DNA of 64,000 nucleotides from Paenibacillus agri (GTDB lineage Bacteria; Bacillota; Bacilli; Paenibacillales; Paenibacillaceae). Below, in pieces: positions 17,297 to 25,903 of the stretch. The translations under genes were made by a program, and so were the position numbers. The stretch is taken from NCBI RefSeq assembly GCF_013359945.1, contig NZ_JABWCS010000210.1:1-64000 (forward strand). Direction: 5' to 3'. Each line of letters begins with the position of its first letter. The first letter of the stretch is position 1. The notes below the pieces were generated by a model. The model was not told where the DNA came from and made no database searches. It was given only the letters and a program-made list of their open reading frames with translations.

Positions 17297-18709
17297 TCAG
17301 GCAGCTTTTACCCGGCGTTCCTCCGAAGTAGCACTGATTGCTTTCAGAGGGTGGCCAGCTGTCTCCAGCAATTCTCTCAATGGAACCCAGATGGCGCCGC
17401 CAATAATCTCCACTCTGGCAGCACGCTTTTCCTGAGCACCTCCTGGAAGACTGACAGCCAGTTCCCCGCCAGATACATCTGCTGTCACGGTCCTGCCGTT
17501 CCAGATCACCTGACCACTGCGGCTTGTCTGATCCCATCTCACCTGTCCGCCAAGCCGTTCCACCACAGCCCGCAGCGGCACCATGTATTGTCCGTTGATG
17601 ATGCTATATTCACCCGGATTCAATTTAGCTTCCAGCAGCCCTACCTCTAGTGCAAGTGTTCTGCCCGGCTGGAAAAGTGCGACATTCGGCAGGATATTGG
17701 AAGCGATCCAAGCATTGGACGGCTTCAGCCGGTCCAAGCCCGCTGCCTTGGCTGACACCCTGAACTGCACGGGCTTAACACTATCGTCCAGAACCTTAAA
17801 GGTATAACCAGCTGCCTTATAGCGAGCAATAATCTGGGGCAGTGCCTTGGCACTTTCCCCGTGTCCCCCGCCATCATGCAGTAGCAGTACAACCTCGGAA
17901 GACGTTAAGTCTTTGGTGGATTCCCGCAGGATTTCAGCTGCTGGTACACCTTTTCTCCGGGAATCACCGCTGTCTACCGTCCAGTCCATGACCAGATAGC
18001 CCGCTTGATTCAACAATTGGAAATAGGTATCATCAAAATGACCAGAGGTTCCGCCCGGGGCGCGAACAAGCCGGGGACGTTCACCTGTAATTTCACGGAT
18101 AACATTCTCTGTCTGTTTGATTTGATTCCAGAATGCGGTGAATCCGCTATATAGATTATGGTAATCATGATCGTAGGAATGATTGCCGATGGCATGCCCC
18201 TGCTCCCAGATGGCGTTAATCAGCTCGGGGTGGCTTTTTGCAGCGTTTCCGAGCACAAAGAAGGTTGCCTTAACCCCCTGTTTTCGCAAAATATCGAGGA
18301 CCTCCCGCGTGATTTTGCTCGGACCATCGTCAAACGTAAGGTAGACCGTTTTAGCTGCTTTGGCTGCTGTGGCTGCCACTTGTTGAACTACAGCCGTCTC
18401 TGCCACTGTTGCGGGGAGCGCTAGATGTTGTATCGGAACCGCATTAAGCGTCGAATTTTTAATAGGTGTTGCCTCCAAAACAGCCGGGACAGCGGGAGTA
18501 ACCGGGTCCGCTTGCACCGGAGCTGCCAGAGGATTATGCTGAGAAGAAGAGGCATCCGCATTTGTTGCCTGCAGTGGAAGGGGTCTTGCCGACCCGGACC
18601 CGGAATACGTATCTGTTCCCCAGCCGGATGTCAACAGCAATGCCATGGCCATAATGAGCAATCCGCGGAACATTATCCGGCGGCCGTTTGTATTATTGTT
18701 ACCCTTCAT
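17297..18709 (-). CDS. Secreted polysaccharide deacetylase with C-terminal stalk domain
   Basis: This 470-residue protein has a signal anchor (about 13-30) and an Ala/Pro-rich linker. A NodB domain follows, with YLTFDDGPS (metal Asp pair, near 125), GNHSYDHD (His pair, near 177) and VRAPGGTSG. The C-terminal part (about 355-470) resembles the copper amine oxidase N-terminal-like domain seen on many Paenibacillus exoproteins (MVPLRAVVERLGGQVRWD). It would remove acetyl groups from peptidoglycan or another surface glycan. The ATG at 18709 has GGAGGT 7 bp upstream and is preferred over ones upstream. The SGNH hydrolase at 28783 carries the same type of stalk domain. Confidence 0.92.
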   Translation of the reverse strand: MKGNNNTNGRRIMFRGLLIMAMALLLTSGWGTDTYSGSGSARPLPLQATNADASSSQHNPLAAPVQADPVTPAVPAVLEATPIKNSTLNAVPIQHLALPATVAETAVVQQVAATAAKAAKTVYLTFDDGPSKITREVLDILRKQGVKATFFVLGNAAKSHPELINAIWEQGHAIGNHSYDHDYHNLYSGFTAFWNQIKQTENVIREITGERPRLVRAPGGTSGHFDDTYFQLLNQAGYLVMDWTVDSGDSRRKGVPAAEILRESTKDLTSSEVVLLLHDGGGHGESAKALPQIIARYKAAGYTFKVLDDSVKPVQFRVSAKAAGLDRLKPSNAWIASNILPNVALFQPGRTLALEVGLLEAKLNPGEYSIINGQYMVPLRAVVERLGGQVRWDQTSRSGQVIWNGRTVTADVSGGELAVSLPGGAQEKRAARVEIIGGAIWVPLRELLETAGHPLKAISATSEERRVKAA

Positions 18710-18817
18710 CTTTTCTACCTCCAGCATTCTATTGGCTCTCAAAGCCGTTAGTAGATTGTATGAAGACAAGCTTTCAATTAGAATACGGCTTTTTCGCCTT
18801 TGGAGAGTGATTACCCT

Positions 18818-19486
18818 ATGGAAGTACTGGAATGGATTCAGGAATTATTCGCCAACTACGGATACAGTGTACTGTTCTTCGGACTTTTGCTGGAATTCGT
18901 CGCGCTGCCCTTTCCAGGGGAGACCACGATGGCCTTCGCCGGATTTCTCTCCTATACGGGCAGACTGGATTTTACGTTACTAGTCTTAATCGCTTTTCTC
19001 GGAACTACGGTCGGTATGACCATTACCTACTTCATCGGACTCAAAGCCGGACTCCCCTTCATTCAGCGATATGGCAAATGGTTTCTGTTCTCAGAAACCA
19101 AGCTGGAGAAGACACAGCGCTGGTTCGAAAAATACGGAAGCGTCCTGATCTCAATCGGTTATTTCATCCCTGGTGTACGCCACTTTACCGGATATTTTGC
19201 CGGAATTATCGGCCTGCCCTTCCGTAAATTCGCCTTGTATGCCTACAGCGGCGCTTTGTTCTGGGTTGTGCTGTTCCTTGGCATCGGCCGAGTCTTCGGC
19301 CCGCAGTGGATGGGTGTATTCCATATTTTCGAGCTATATGCAATCTGGATTATTTCTGGTATTGCAGGCTTAGTTGTCCTGATACTCATGTACCGTTATC
19401 GCAAAGGAATCGCAGGCTTCCTGCTCCGGCGCAGAGCCAAACTTAAACTTGAGACTAAAATCAAAGAGACTTCCAAGGGACGGTGA
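18818..19486 (+). CDS. DedA family membrane protein
   Basis: This 222-residue protein has the DedA/VTT layout: FPGETTMAFAGFLSYTG near residue 34, a Gly-rich helix (GTTVGMTITYFIG), and FIPGVRHFTGYFAG near 115. Several C-terminal helices and a basic tail follow. DedA proteins are linked to undecaprenyl-phosphate or phospholipid recycling across the membrane. The ATG at 18818 is preferred, with GGAGAG about 10 bp upstream. It diverges from the deacetylase gene, and its 3' end overlaps the convergent MFS gene by 26 bp. Confidence 0.9.
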   Translation: MEVLEWIQELFANYGYSVLFFGLLLEFVALPFPGETTMAFAGFLSYTGRLDFTLLVLIAFLGTTVGMTITYFIGLKAGLPFIQRYGKWFLFSETKLEKTQRWFEKYGSVLISIGYFIPGVRHFTGYFAGIIGLPFRKFALYAYSGALFWVVLFLGIGRVFGPQWMGVFHIFELYAIWIISGIAGLVVLILMYRYRKGIAGFLLRRRAKLKLETKIKETSKGR

Positions 19487-20816
19487 TCGAACCGTCCTTT
19501 TTCTTTTTCATACGAATTTTGGCATATACAGACAAGAACAGTGCAATACATACGAAGCCCGCTCCGCCCCATAATCCAAGCTGCCTTGGCTTCATGGTCT
19601 CGAGGACAAGTCCCGCACCAAACATGGACAGGCCCAGGAGTGTACTGCTCACGGCCGTGAGCCATCCGAAAATGATCGGCTGGTAGATCACAGGCGTTTC
19701 CCTCATCAACAAAGTATCCAGACAGGCATTGCCGATACCCCCTGTGAAGGCAAGTAAAATGTACAGCCCAAACACCGCCGCGAAGCTCTCACTATAGCTG
19801 ATTGCAATTAGCAGTATACCCTCCAGTAACAATCCACCCAGCGCTCCCAGAAGCAGTCTCTTATTCAGCAAACGTCCAGCCAAAAAGCTAAGGCTAAGCC
19901 CGATACCGAGTGCACCATAAAAAGCACCTACTCCCAAATCTCCAGCCCCAAATTCCTGCACCGCGTATACGCTGATCAGCACGTTATCCAACCCGTTAAC
20001 CAGAGGTACGAGCAGTTCAAAAGCAAAAATAATTTGCAAGACTACGCTACCGGACACTATGCTCCACACACTGCGTAGCGACGGTGAAAATGGGGTTGAT
20101 CTCGTAGAAGCTTGGGCTTGGCCATGTTCTTGAGCCTGCTCTTGGGCTTGAGCCTGGTCGTGTTCTTGGGAATGTTCTTGAGCTTCTTCTTGAGCTTGAG
20201 CTTGTTTCCCATCCGGGCTACTGCCATAGCCTTGCGGAAAATGAATACCGGCAAGCAATAGCGCAGCAAGCAGAAAGGATACGGCATTCAGAATAAATGC
20301 CCACTGGGGACCGAACCATAACGAAACGACCCCACCGGCAAAAGCACCCAGTATCAGCACTATGCCCATCATTAATTGCTCCATCCCGTTGACAGCCAGC
20401 AGGCGTTCCCGGTTCACCAGCAGCGGAATGGACGATTTGCGAATCGGACTATAAATGGCCTCTCCCGCAGCCAGCAGGAAGCTTGCGGCGTAGATTACCC
20501 AAATTTTGTCCGGCCCGTCTACCCATAAGAAGGCCAACGCCACTGGCACCCGCAGCAAATCCGTAGCAATCATGATCATTTTGCGTGGCAATCTTCCGCC
20601 GAGCATGCCCCCAAGCGGAGCGAGCAGCAGAAAAGGCAACACTCTGACCCCAAGTGATATCCCCACTGCCAGCCCCGATCCCGTCAGATGCAGCACAAGC
20701 GACAGCATCGCCACCTGACTGAAGCGGTCACCAATTCCATTAATTATTCCTGTGATGAACAATCGGGTATAACCGCGGTGGTATTTCAAAACGGCACCAC
20801 CAGATTCTGTGTTCAT
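19461..20816 (-). CDS. MFS transporter with a Gln/Glu/His repeat loop
   Basis: This 451-residue protein has twelve predicted helices and similarity to the MFS_3/enterobactin-exporter-like group (GIINGIGDRFSQVAML, GGMLGGRLPRKMI). The central cytoplasmic loop (residues about 203-235) is a low-complexity run of QAQEQ/EHSQEH units that the family does not normally have. An ATG preceded by GATGAGG starts the gene. Its promoter region holds a perfect 14-bp palindrome and faces the divergent WYL regulator. The substrate is unknown. The 3' end overlaps dedA. Confidence 0.85.
   Translation of the reverse strand: MNTESGGAVLKYHRGYTRLFITGIINGIGDRFSQVAMLSLVLHLTGSGLAVGISLGVRVLPFLLLAPLGGMLGGRLPRKMIMIATDLLRVPVALAFLWVDGPDKIWVIYAASFLLAAGEAIYSPIRKSSIPLLVNRERLLAVNGMEQLMMGIVLILGAFAGGVVSLWFGPQWAFILNAVSFLLAALLLAGIHFPQGYGSSPDGKQAQAQEEAQEHSQEHDQAQAQEQAQEHGQAQASTRSTPFSPSLRSVWSIVSGSVVLQIIFAFELLVPLVNGLDNVLISVYAVQEFGAGDLGVGAFYGALGIGLSLSFLAGRLLNKRLLLGALGGLLLEGILLIAISYSESFAAVFGLYILLAFTGGIGNACLDTLLMRETPVIYQPIIFGWLTAVSSTLLGLSMFGAGLVLETMKPRQLGLWGGAGFVCIALFLSVYAKIRMKKKKDGSITVPWKSL
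20110..20207. repeat. Hexanucleotide-type repeat within the MFS gene
   Basis: CTTGAGCCT/CTTGGGCTT/CTTGAGCTT-like 6-bp units run in phase for about 100 bp. They encode the Gln/Glu/His/Ala loop between membrane helices six and seven. Confidence 0.8.
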
Positions 20817-20846
20817 GATTCATCCTCATCCCTATAATTAAATATA

Positions 20847-20869
20847 TATCTAATTAGATATTAATCTAA
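20847..20869. promoter_or_regulatory. Palindromic operator-like site between MFS and WYL regulator
   Basis: TATCTAATTAGATA (20847-20860) is a perfect palindrome. A further ATCTAA half-site lies at 20864-20869, so TTAGAT/ATCTAA half-sites recur. It lies 31-53 bp upstream of the MFS start. Which regulator binds is not known. Confidence 0.5.
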
Positions 20870-20961
20870 TATAAAGACATCACACAATAGGTTTACCCGT
20901 TTTATTTTGTTAAAATGAAGAAAATACATGACACCATAACCTGCTGAAAGTGAGATTTATA

Positions 20962-21903
20962 ATGAAAATAGACCGTTTACTCTCTATCGTCATCCTGCTG
21001 ATTAATCGACGCCATATTCAAGCTAAAGAGCTTGCCGACATGTTCGAAGTGTCTGTACGCACTATTTACCGTGATATTGACACGATCAATGCTGCCGGCA
21101 TTCCGGTGCTTACTACTCAAGGAGCAGGCGGTGGGATCAGCCTAATGGAAGGCTACCGCCTTGACCGCAACGTGTTGACCGATCAGGAACTGGCTGATAT
21201 TTTCACTGCGCTGCAAGGCGTCTCCTCTTCCGGAGGGACTGAACATACTTTGCTTATGGAGAAAATCAGCAGTGTGATTCCTCCATCTCAATCGGCCGCC
21301 TTCCGCAGCAAGACCACCCAGCTCATCGTGGATTTTTCACCACGCGGGCTGAATGGGCCTTTGGAAGAACGCTTGACGCTCCTTAAAGAAGCTCTGGAAG
21401 AAAGCGTGGCTGTCTCGTTTGAATATGTGGATGCCGAGGGGCACATCACACTGCGCTCTGTCGAGCCTTACACCTTGGTGCTGAAGGGACAGGCCTGGTA
21501 TTTATACGGTATTTGCGGGTTGCGGCAGGACTTCCGCCTCTTCAAGCTGCTGCGGATGAAATCGCTGGTGAAGGAGACGCGGACCTATACAAGAGAAGAT
21601 CTTCCCTTGGAGGGACTACCTTGGGGAGGGGATTGGCAGAGAGAGGGCAGCCCTGTCCCATGCGTACTGCATTTTGCTGCCGAGGGCAGGCATTTGGCAG
21701 AGGATCGCTTTGATGCTGCCGAGCTGCAGCCTGACGGCAACGGAGGGTACTTCGTAACGATCCACTATCCCGAGGACAGCTGGCTCTATGGCTTCCTGCT
21801 TGCTTTCGGCACGTCTGTCGAGGTACTGGAACCAGAGTCCATTCGCCATAAACTCGGAAAGCTCGCGGCAGAAATCGCCGCAAAGTATGCTAAGCAGGAT
21901 TGA
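20962..21903 (+). CDS. HTH-WYL domain transcriptional regulator (YafY type)
   Basis: This 313-residue protein has an N-terminal helix-turn-helix (residues 1-60, SVRTIYRDIDTINAAGIPV), then the WYL domain (about 135-215, with GQAWYLYGICGLRQDFRLFKLLRM), and a C-terminal WCX-like part. WYL proteins sense ligands, often nucleic-acid related. The ATG at 20962 is preferred over the in-frame GTG at 20950, with GTGAG about 7 bp upstream. It is divergent from the MFS gene across a 145-bp region that holds an operator-like palindrome. That makes the transporter its likely target, by inference from position only. Confidence 0.9.
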   Translation: MKIDRLLSIVILLINRRHIQAKELADMFEVSVRTIYRDIDTINAAGIPVLTTQGAGGGISLMEGYRLDRNVLTDQELADIFTALQGVSSSGGTEHTLLMEKISSVIPPSQSAAFRSKTTQLIVDFSPRGLNGPLEERLTLLKEALEESVAVSFEYVDAEGHITLRSVEPYTLVLKGQAWYLYGICGLRQDFRLFKLLRMKSLVKETRTYTREDLPLEGLPWGGDWQREGSPVPCVLHFAAEGRHLAEDRFDAAELQPDGNGGYFVTIHYPEDSWLYGFLLAFGTSVEVLEPESIRHKLGKLAAEIAAKYAKQD

Positions 21904-21936
21904 GAAGGAGAAAGTCAAACAATCAGGTAAAATCAA

Positions 21937-21975
21937 AAAGGGCTGCTCCCACCAATCTGGTGAGAACAGCCCTTT
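21937..21975. terminator. Bidirectional terminator
   Basis: AAAGGGCTG pairs with CAGCCCTTT, with a CACC/GGTG inner stem. A and T tracts on either side would serve both the WYL gene and the convergent DHA2 transporter gene. Confidence 0.85.
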
Positions 21976-21998
21976 CTTTGATGCTTTCAAGAAGCTTG

Positions 21999-23498
21999 TT
22001 ACTTGGCCTCAGCTTCAACTTCTGTCTTCAGAAAATCTGCCTGCGGCGAGGTTTTCTTGATGAAGAAAGACAGTACCAATGCAGCAACAGTCACCCAGGT
22101 AGCCACAATAAAGGCATGGTTAATACCGTTAATGGTTGCTTCCTGCGACAGCTTCAACATGGCGGCTTTGTCTGTCTTGGAGACCGCTCCGCTAACCAAA
22201 GCGTCGGTAATTGTGCTCTTGGTGCGATTAGTCATCAAGCTGACGAACACAGCTATCCCCATCGCGCCGCCGATCGTACGCAGGGTGTTTGACATCGCAG
22301 AGCCATGAGAGTTAAGACGCTGCGGAAGCTGATTCAGACCCGCAGTGACAATCGGCATCATCAGCATAGACATCCCGAACATCCGCGCGGTATACGTCAG
22401 AATAAGGTATGTGTATGAGGTGGAATCTGTAAGATGGCCAAATTCCCAAGTCGTGATTGTAGTAATAATTAGGCCAATAACCGCAAGCCATCTGGCACCG
22501 ATCTTATCGAAAATAATCCCCGTAATCGGCGACATGATTCCCATCAGGATCGCACCCGGCAGCAGCAGCAGCCCGGATTCCATCGGCGTAAAGCCGCGAA
22601 TCGTCTGGAGATAAATCGGCAGCAGAATCATACCGGAGTACATCGCCATCGTAATGATAATATTGATGATGGTGGTTAGTGTAAACATGTTATAACGGAA
22701 AATTCGGAACTCCAGCAGCGGCTTGTCGATCTTCAGTTGACGCCATACAAACAACGCCAGGGAAACTGCACCCAGAATGAGGCACACGATAACCGTGGTG
22801 CTGCCCCAGCCATCTGTTCCCGCGTCACTAAAGCCGTAGAGTAAACCGCCGAAGCCGAGTGTGGACAGAATGACGCCTAATTTATCCAGCGAAGGAGAAG
22901 TGACCTTCCCTACATTTTGCATCGTCTTCGCACCCAGCAGCGTGGAGAAAATAGCCAGTGGCAAGACAATAAAGAACAGCACCCGCCAAGAGTAGTTTTG
23001 CACAACCCAACCGGACAGTGTAGGACCGACAGCCGGGGCAAAAATCATCGCCACCGCCATTAAGCCCATCGCCTTGCCGCGTTCCTCAATCGGGAAGATG
23101 CGCAGGAACACAATGTTCATCAGCGGCATCAGAATCCCTGCACCGACAGCCTGAATCAGTCTGCCGACCAATATCATCTCAAAGCCGGTGCCGACACCGC
23201 ACACCAGCGTACCTATTGAAAAAAGAACCATTGCCGTAATAAACAGCTGGCGGGTCGTAAACTTCTCCACCAGATACGCGCTGACTGGTACCAGTACACC
23301 GTTAACCAGCATGAAGCCGGTTGTCAGCCACTGGGCCGTATTGGCCAGAATGTTCAAGTCCTCCATAATCTTCGGCAGCGCCACATTCATCAGCGTCTGA
23401 TTGAGCAACGCAACGAATGCACCGATCAAGAGCGCCGCGATAATCGGACCTCTGCGAATAGCTTTGCCTGCCGTAGCATTAGCAGTTATTGTACTCAT
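21999..23498 (-). CDS. DHA2 family multidrug MFS exporter (EmrB/QacA type)
   Basis: This 499-residue protein has about 14 membrane helices. DHA2 signatures are LNQTLMNVALPKIMEDL in helix one, WLTTGFMLVNGVLVPVSAYL, and motif C GPTLSGWVVQ. It is a proton-driven drug exporter. Its ATG overlaps the marR stop as ATGA, so the two are co-translated. MarR repression with drug-induced release is the expected control. A weak SD (GGGAGAGAC, distant) fits translational coupling. The substrate is not predictable. Confidence 0.92.
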   Translation of the reverse strand: MSTITANATAGKAIRRGPIIAALLIGAFVALLNQTLMNVALPKIMEDLNILANTAQWLTTGFMLVNGVLVPVSAYLVEKFTTRQLFITAMVLFSIGTLVCGVGTGFEMILVGRLIQAVGAGILMPLMNIVFLRIFPIEERGKAMGLMAVAMIFAPAVGPTLSGWVVQNYSWRVLFFIVLPLAIFSTLLGAKTMQNVGKVTSPSLDKLGVILSTLGFGGLLYGFSDAGTDGWGSTTVIVCLILGAVSLALFVWRQLKIDKPLLEFRIFRYNMFTLTTIINIIITMAMYSGMILLPIYLQTIRGFTPMESGLLLLPGAILMGIMSPITGIIFDKIGARWLAVIGLIITTITTWEFGHLTDSTSYTYLILTYTARMFGMSMLMMPIVTAGLNQLPQRLNSHGSAMSNTLRTIGGAMGIAVFVSLMTNRTKSTITDALVSGAVSKTDKAAMLKLSQEATINGINHAFIVATWVTVAALVLSFFIKKTSPQADFLKTEVEAEAK

Positions 23499-23953
23499 AA
23501 TTTCTTTTTGTCTCTCCCTTGTTCTAATATTTGCACGATTTCACCATGTATGCGTAGCAGTTCACCTGCATCCTCGGTAGGGATGTCTGCTAGCGGCAAC
23601 AGATATCTTCTCAGTGAGGCTTTGCTTTTCTCCATAATCTCACTGCCCTTGTCAGTCAGTGTCAATTGGAAGATCCGCCGATCACTCTCAGACCGCTCAC
23701 GCGTTAGCAAACCGGCCTTCACCATCCGGTCCACAACTCCACTGGCCGCACTATTTCCGAGATGCAACAGCTCTGCAAGCTCAGTGATTCCAATAGAAGG
23801 ATGTGCAGAGATCTTCCGCAAGACCATCAGCTGGGTAGGCGTAATATCAAGTTCCTCCGCATCTTTCCAAAGCAGCTGCTGAAAAGTATGACTGATCCGG
23901 CGAAAGGAAGAAATAATCTCATCCAGCTGCCGTCGCTGCTCGTTCTCCTCCAC
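23495..23953 (-). CDS. MarR family transcriptional regulator
   Basis: This 152-residue winged-helix protein has a recognition region ITELAELLHLGNSAASGVVDRMVKAGLLTRERSESDRR split over the wHTH and wing. The GTG start at 23953 has GGAGGGG 6 bp upstream. It is the first gene of a two-gene unit with the DHA2 exporter. A perfect 12-bp palindrome overlaps its own transcription start, fitting autorepression of the whole unit. Confidence 0.92.
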   Translation of the reverse strand: MEENEQRRQLDEIISSFRRISHTFQQLLWKDAEELDITPTQLMVLRKISAHPSIGITELAELLHLGNSAASGVVDRMVKAGLLTRERSESDRRIFQLTLTDKGSEIMEKSKASLRRYLLPLADIPTEDAGELLRIHGEIVQILEQGRDKKKL

Positions 23954-23987
23954 AGCCTTCCCCTCCAGTACCTTTAAAATTAAATAC

Positions 23988-23999
23988 TTCGCATGCGAA
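23988..23999. promoter_or_regulatory. Probable MarR operator
   Basis: TTCGCATGCGAA is a perfect palindrome, extended by AGT/ACT-like flanks. It sits 2-14 bp downstream of the -10 of the marR promoter, over the expected transcription start. Its position strongly suggests repression by the encoded MarR. Confidence 0.72.
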
Positions 24000-24001
24000 C
24001 T

Positions 24002-24030
24002 ATTCTACTCTTTACGTATTTTCCCGTCAA
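24002..24030 (-). promoter_or_regulatory. Promoter of the marR-exporter unit
   Basis: The minus strand has -35 TTGACG (24030-24025) and -10 TAGAAT (24007-24002) with a 17-bp spacer. Confidence 0.78.
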
Positions 24031-24068
24031 CTACTTGCTGAAATTTTCTGAAATGGATAGTTGTCTAT

Positions 24069-24098
24069 AAAAAAAGCCGTCCACTTTACATGGACGAC
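24069..24098 (-). terminator. Intrinsic terminator of bcp
   Basis: The minus strand has CGTCCA/TGGACG arms around a 7-nt loop (24096-24078), then GGC and T7. Confidence 0.78.
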
Positions 24099-24165
24099 CA
24101 AACAAATTTTTATTTTTAATTTAAAAGAACATGACACTTCGCACATAAATTAATTCATTTACATC

Positions 24166-24633
24166 CTAGCCAAGCTGCTCCACAGTTGCTTCCACATGCC
24201 CTTTAACCCGAACCTTATTCCACGCCTCTGCAACGATTCCATTCTCATCAATCAGAAAGGTTGAACGGACAATCCCCATATATTCCTTGCCATACATTTT
24301 TTTCAGCTGCCAGACGCCATAAAGTTCACTAACGGCATGCTCCTCATCCGAGAGCAACAAGAAAGGCAGGCCGTACTTGGCAATAAATTTAGCATGCGAG
24401 GTTAAGCTATCTGTACTGATTCCCAGGACCACTGCACCCTTGGCAGCAATCTCTTCATGAGCGTCCCGGAAATCGCACGCTTCCTGCGTACAGGCGGTTG
24501 TCATATTTTTCGGGTAAAAATATAAAATGACCTTATGTCCCAAGTATTGGCTCAGACGGACCTGCTCCCCATTCGAGGCAGGCAACGTAAAATCCGGGGC
24601 GGCTTGTCCCACTTCTATTCCAGTAGTATTCAT
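24166..24633 (-). CDS. bcp: Thioredoxin-dependent peroxiredoxin (Bcp/PrxQ)
   Basis: This 155-residue cytoplasmic thiol peroxidase reduces H2O2 and organic hydroperoxides. The thioredoxin fold shows APDFTLPASNG and YFYPKNMTTACTQEACDFRD. C48 is the peroxidatic Cys and C53 the resolving Cys, the spacing of atypical 2-Cys PrxQ. The peroxidatic loop reads TTAC where most Bcp proteins have TPGC, a mild departure. It is a single-gene unit, divergent from the LCP gene. Confidence 0.95.
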   Translation of the reverse strand: MNTTGIEVGQAAPDFTLPASNGEQVRLSQYLGHKVILYFYPKNMTTACTQEACDFRDAHEEIAAKGAVVLGISTDSLTSHAKFIAKYGLPFLLLSDEEHAVSELYGVWQLKKMYGKEYMGIVRSTFLIDENGIVAEAWNKVRVKGHVEATVEQLG

Positions 24634-24676
24634 GTTTTTTTCACACCTTCATTTTATTAGGATAATTATTCCGAAA

Positions 24677-24705
24677 TTGCGCGTATTCCCAAAAGAAATT
24701 ATAAT
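24677..24705 (+). promoter_or_regulatory. Promoter of the LCP ligase gene
   Basis: -35 TTGCGC (24677-24682) and consensus -10 TATAAT (24700-24705), with a 17-bp spacer. The predicted transcription start near 24712 makes the ATG at 24740 the sensible initiation site. Confidence 0.75.
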
Positions 24706-24739
24706 GTAGAGAATGTGAATGCGAAAGGAAGAACGAGAA

Positions 24740-25780
24740 ATGCCACCAAGAAGGAAACGGCACGCAAAGGCCGGTAAAACTAAGAAACCACTGATTTGGA
24801 CTCTGGCTATAATACTTCTTCTAATCATCGGCGTTGTTGTATATTATTTCACCTCCATCGCCAATGAACTTGGCAATCTCCAAAAGGACGGCGAGAATTC
24901 ACCTTTCCAAAATGTGGAGACGGTTGATACCGACACGCCTGAGCCCCCTAAATGGGAGGGCACGGAACCTGTTAATATTCTGCTCATGGGTGTCGATGCC
25001 CGTGGGGTGAAGAAAGGCGAAGTCCCCCGTTCGGACACGATGCTTGTCGCATCTCTTGATCCGTTGAAGAAGAAGATCACTGTCTTCTCTATTCTCCGCG
25101 ATACGTATGTAGCTATTCCGGATCATGGTAAGCAGCGTATCAATGCGGCGATTATTTATGGACCCAACACGGCAATGCAGACAGTAGGCGATCTGCTGGG
25201 CATCCCGATTCAATATTATGTCTATACGGACTTCCAGGGCTTTATTAAGCTGGTGGATGCGGTAGGCGGCGTGGATTACGACGTGGAGAAGGATATGGTC
25301 TACAAGACGATTGCCGACGGACCCGAATACGATATCGATCTCAAAAAGGGGTTCCAGCATCTGGACGGCAATATGGCCCTGCAGTACGTCCGCTTCCGTC
25401 ATGATGCCACCTCCGATTTCACCCGGACCGAACGTCAGCGTGCCTTCCTGAAGGTCGTAGCCGACAAGCTGAAAAGCACCACCACACTCTTCAAGCTACC
25501 GTCCATCCTGTCAGATGTTAGTCCATATATCGACACCAATCTGACACTGACCGACATGGCGAAGCTGGCGAGCGTAGGTTACGATAGCAGCATTGGCGGC
25601 AGTGAGCAAATCCCGCCGATGAACCTGCTCAAGGAAGATGAGACCAGTAATGGATCGGCCGTCATTGGAATCAGCAGCAATAGCAAGCTCAAGAAATTTG
25701 TACAGGATACACTGAATGGTCCTGAGCCCTCTCCTTCACCGGAGGCCGGCACGAGCAGCAATGCTCCCGCAACCCCATAG
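24740..25780 (+). CDS. LytR-CpsA-Psr (LCP) family wall-polymer ligase
   Basis: This 346-residue protein has a basic cytoplasmic tail, one membrane helix (about 18-38) and an outer LCP domain. Family residues are NILLMGVDARG, RSDTMLVASLDP, FSILRDTYV and GFQHLDGNMALQYVRFRHD. The C-terminal tail is Ser/Pro/Thr-rich. LCP enzymes move teichoic acid or other glycan from undecaprenyl pyrophosphate onto peptidoglycan. The ATG at 24740 has AAAGGAAG upstream; the ATG at 24719 would lie almost at the 5' end of the mRNA. Confidence 0.92.
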   Translation: MPPRRKRHAKAGKTKKPLIWTLAIILLLIIGVVVYYFTSIANELGNLQKDGENSPFQNVETVDTDTPEPPKWEGTEPVNILLMGVDARGVKKGEVPRSDTMLVASLDPLKKKITVFSILRDTYVAIPDHGKQRINAAIIYGPNTAMQTVGDLLGIPIQYYVYTDFQGFIKLVDAVGGVDYDVEKDMVYKTIADGPEYDIDLKKGFQHLDGNMALQYVRFRHDATSDFTRTERQRAFLKVVADKLKSTTTLFKLPSILSDVSPYIDTNLTLTDMAKLASVGYDSSIGGSEQIPPMNLLKEDETSNGSAVIGISSNSKLKKFVQDTLNGPEPSPSPEAGTSSNAPATP

Positions 25781-25832
25781 TTCCGTAATGGACATGGAAG
25801 GCTATATAATAACCCCCAAGGCATGATCACAG

Positions 25833-25868
25833 ACGGGCGAACAGCGGACATAAACGCTGCTCGCCCGT
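25833..25868 (+). terminator. Hairpin downstream of the LCP gene
   Basis: ACGGGCGA pairs with TCGCCCGT, with a CAGCG/CGCTG inner stem and one unpaired base between, giving a strong hairpin. The following T content is low (GTTCCCTT), so termination may be partial, with some read-through into hemL. Confidence 0.55.
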
Positions 25869-25903
25869 TCCCTTGCCTATGGAAGACGAAAGGATGATTA
25901 TTC

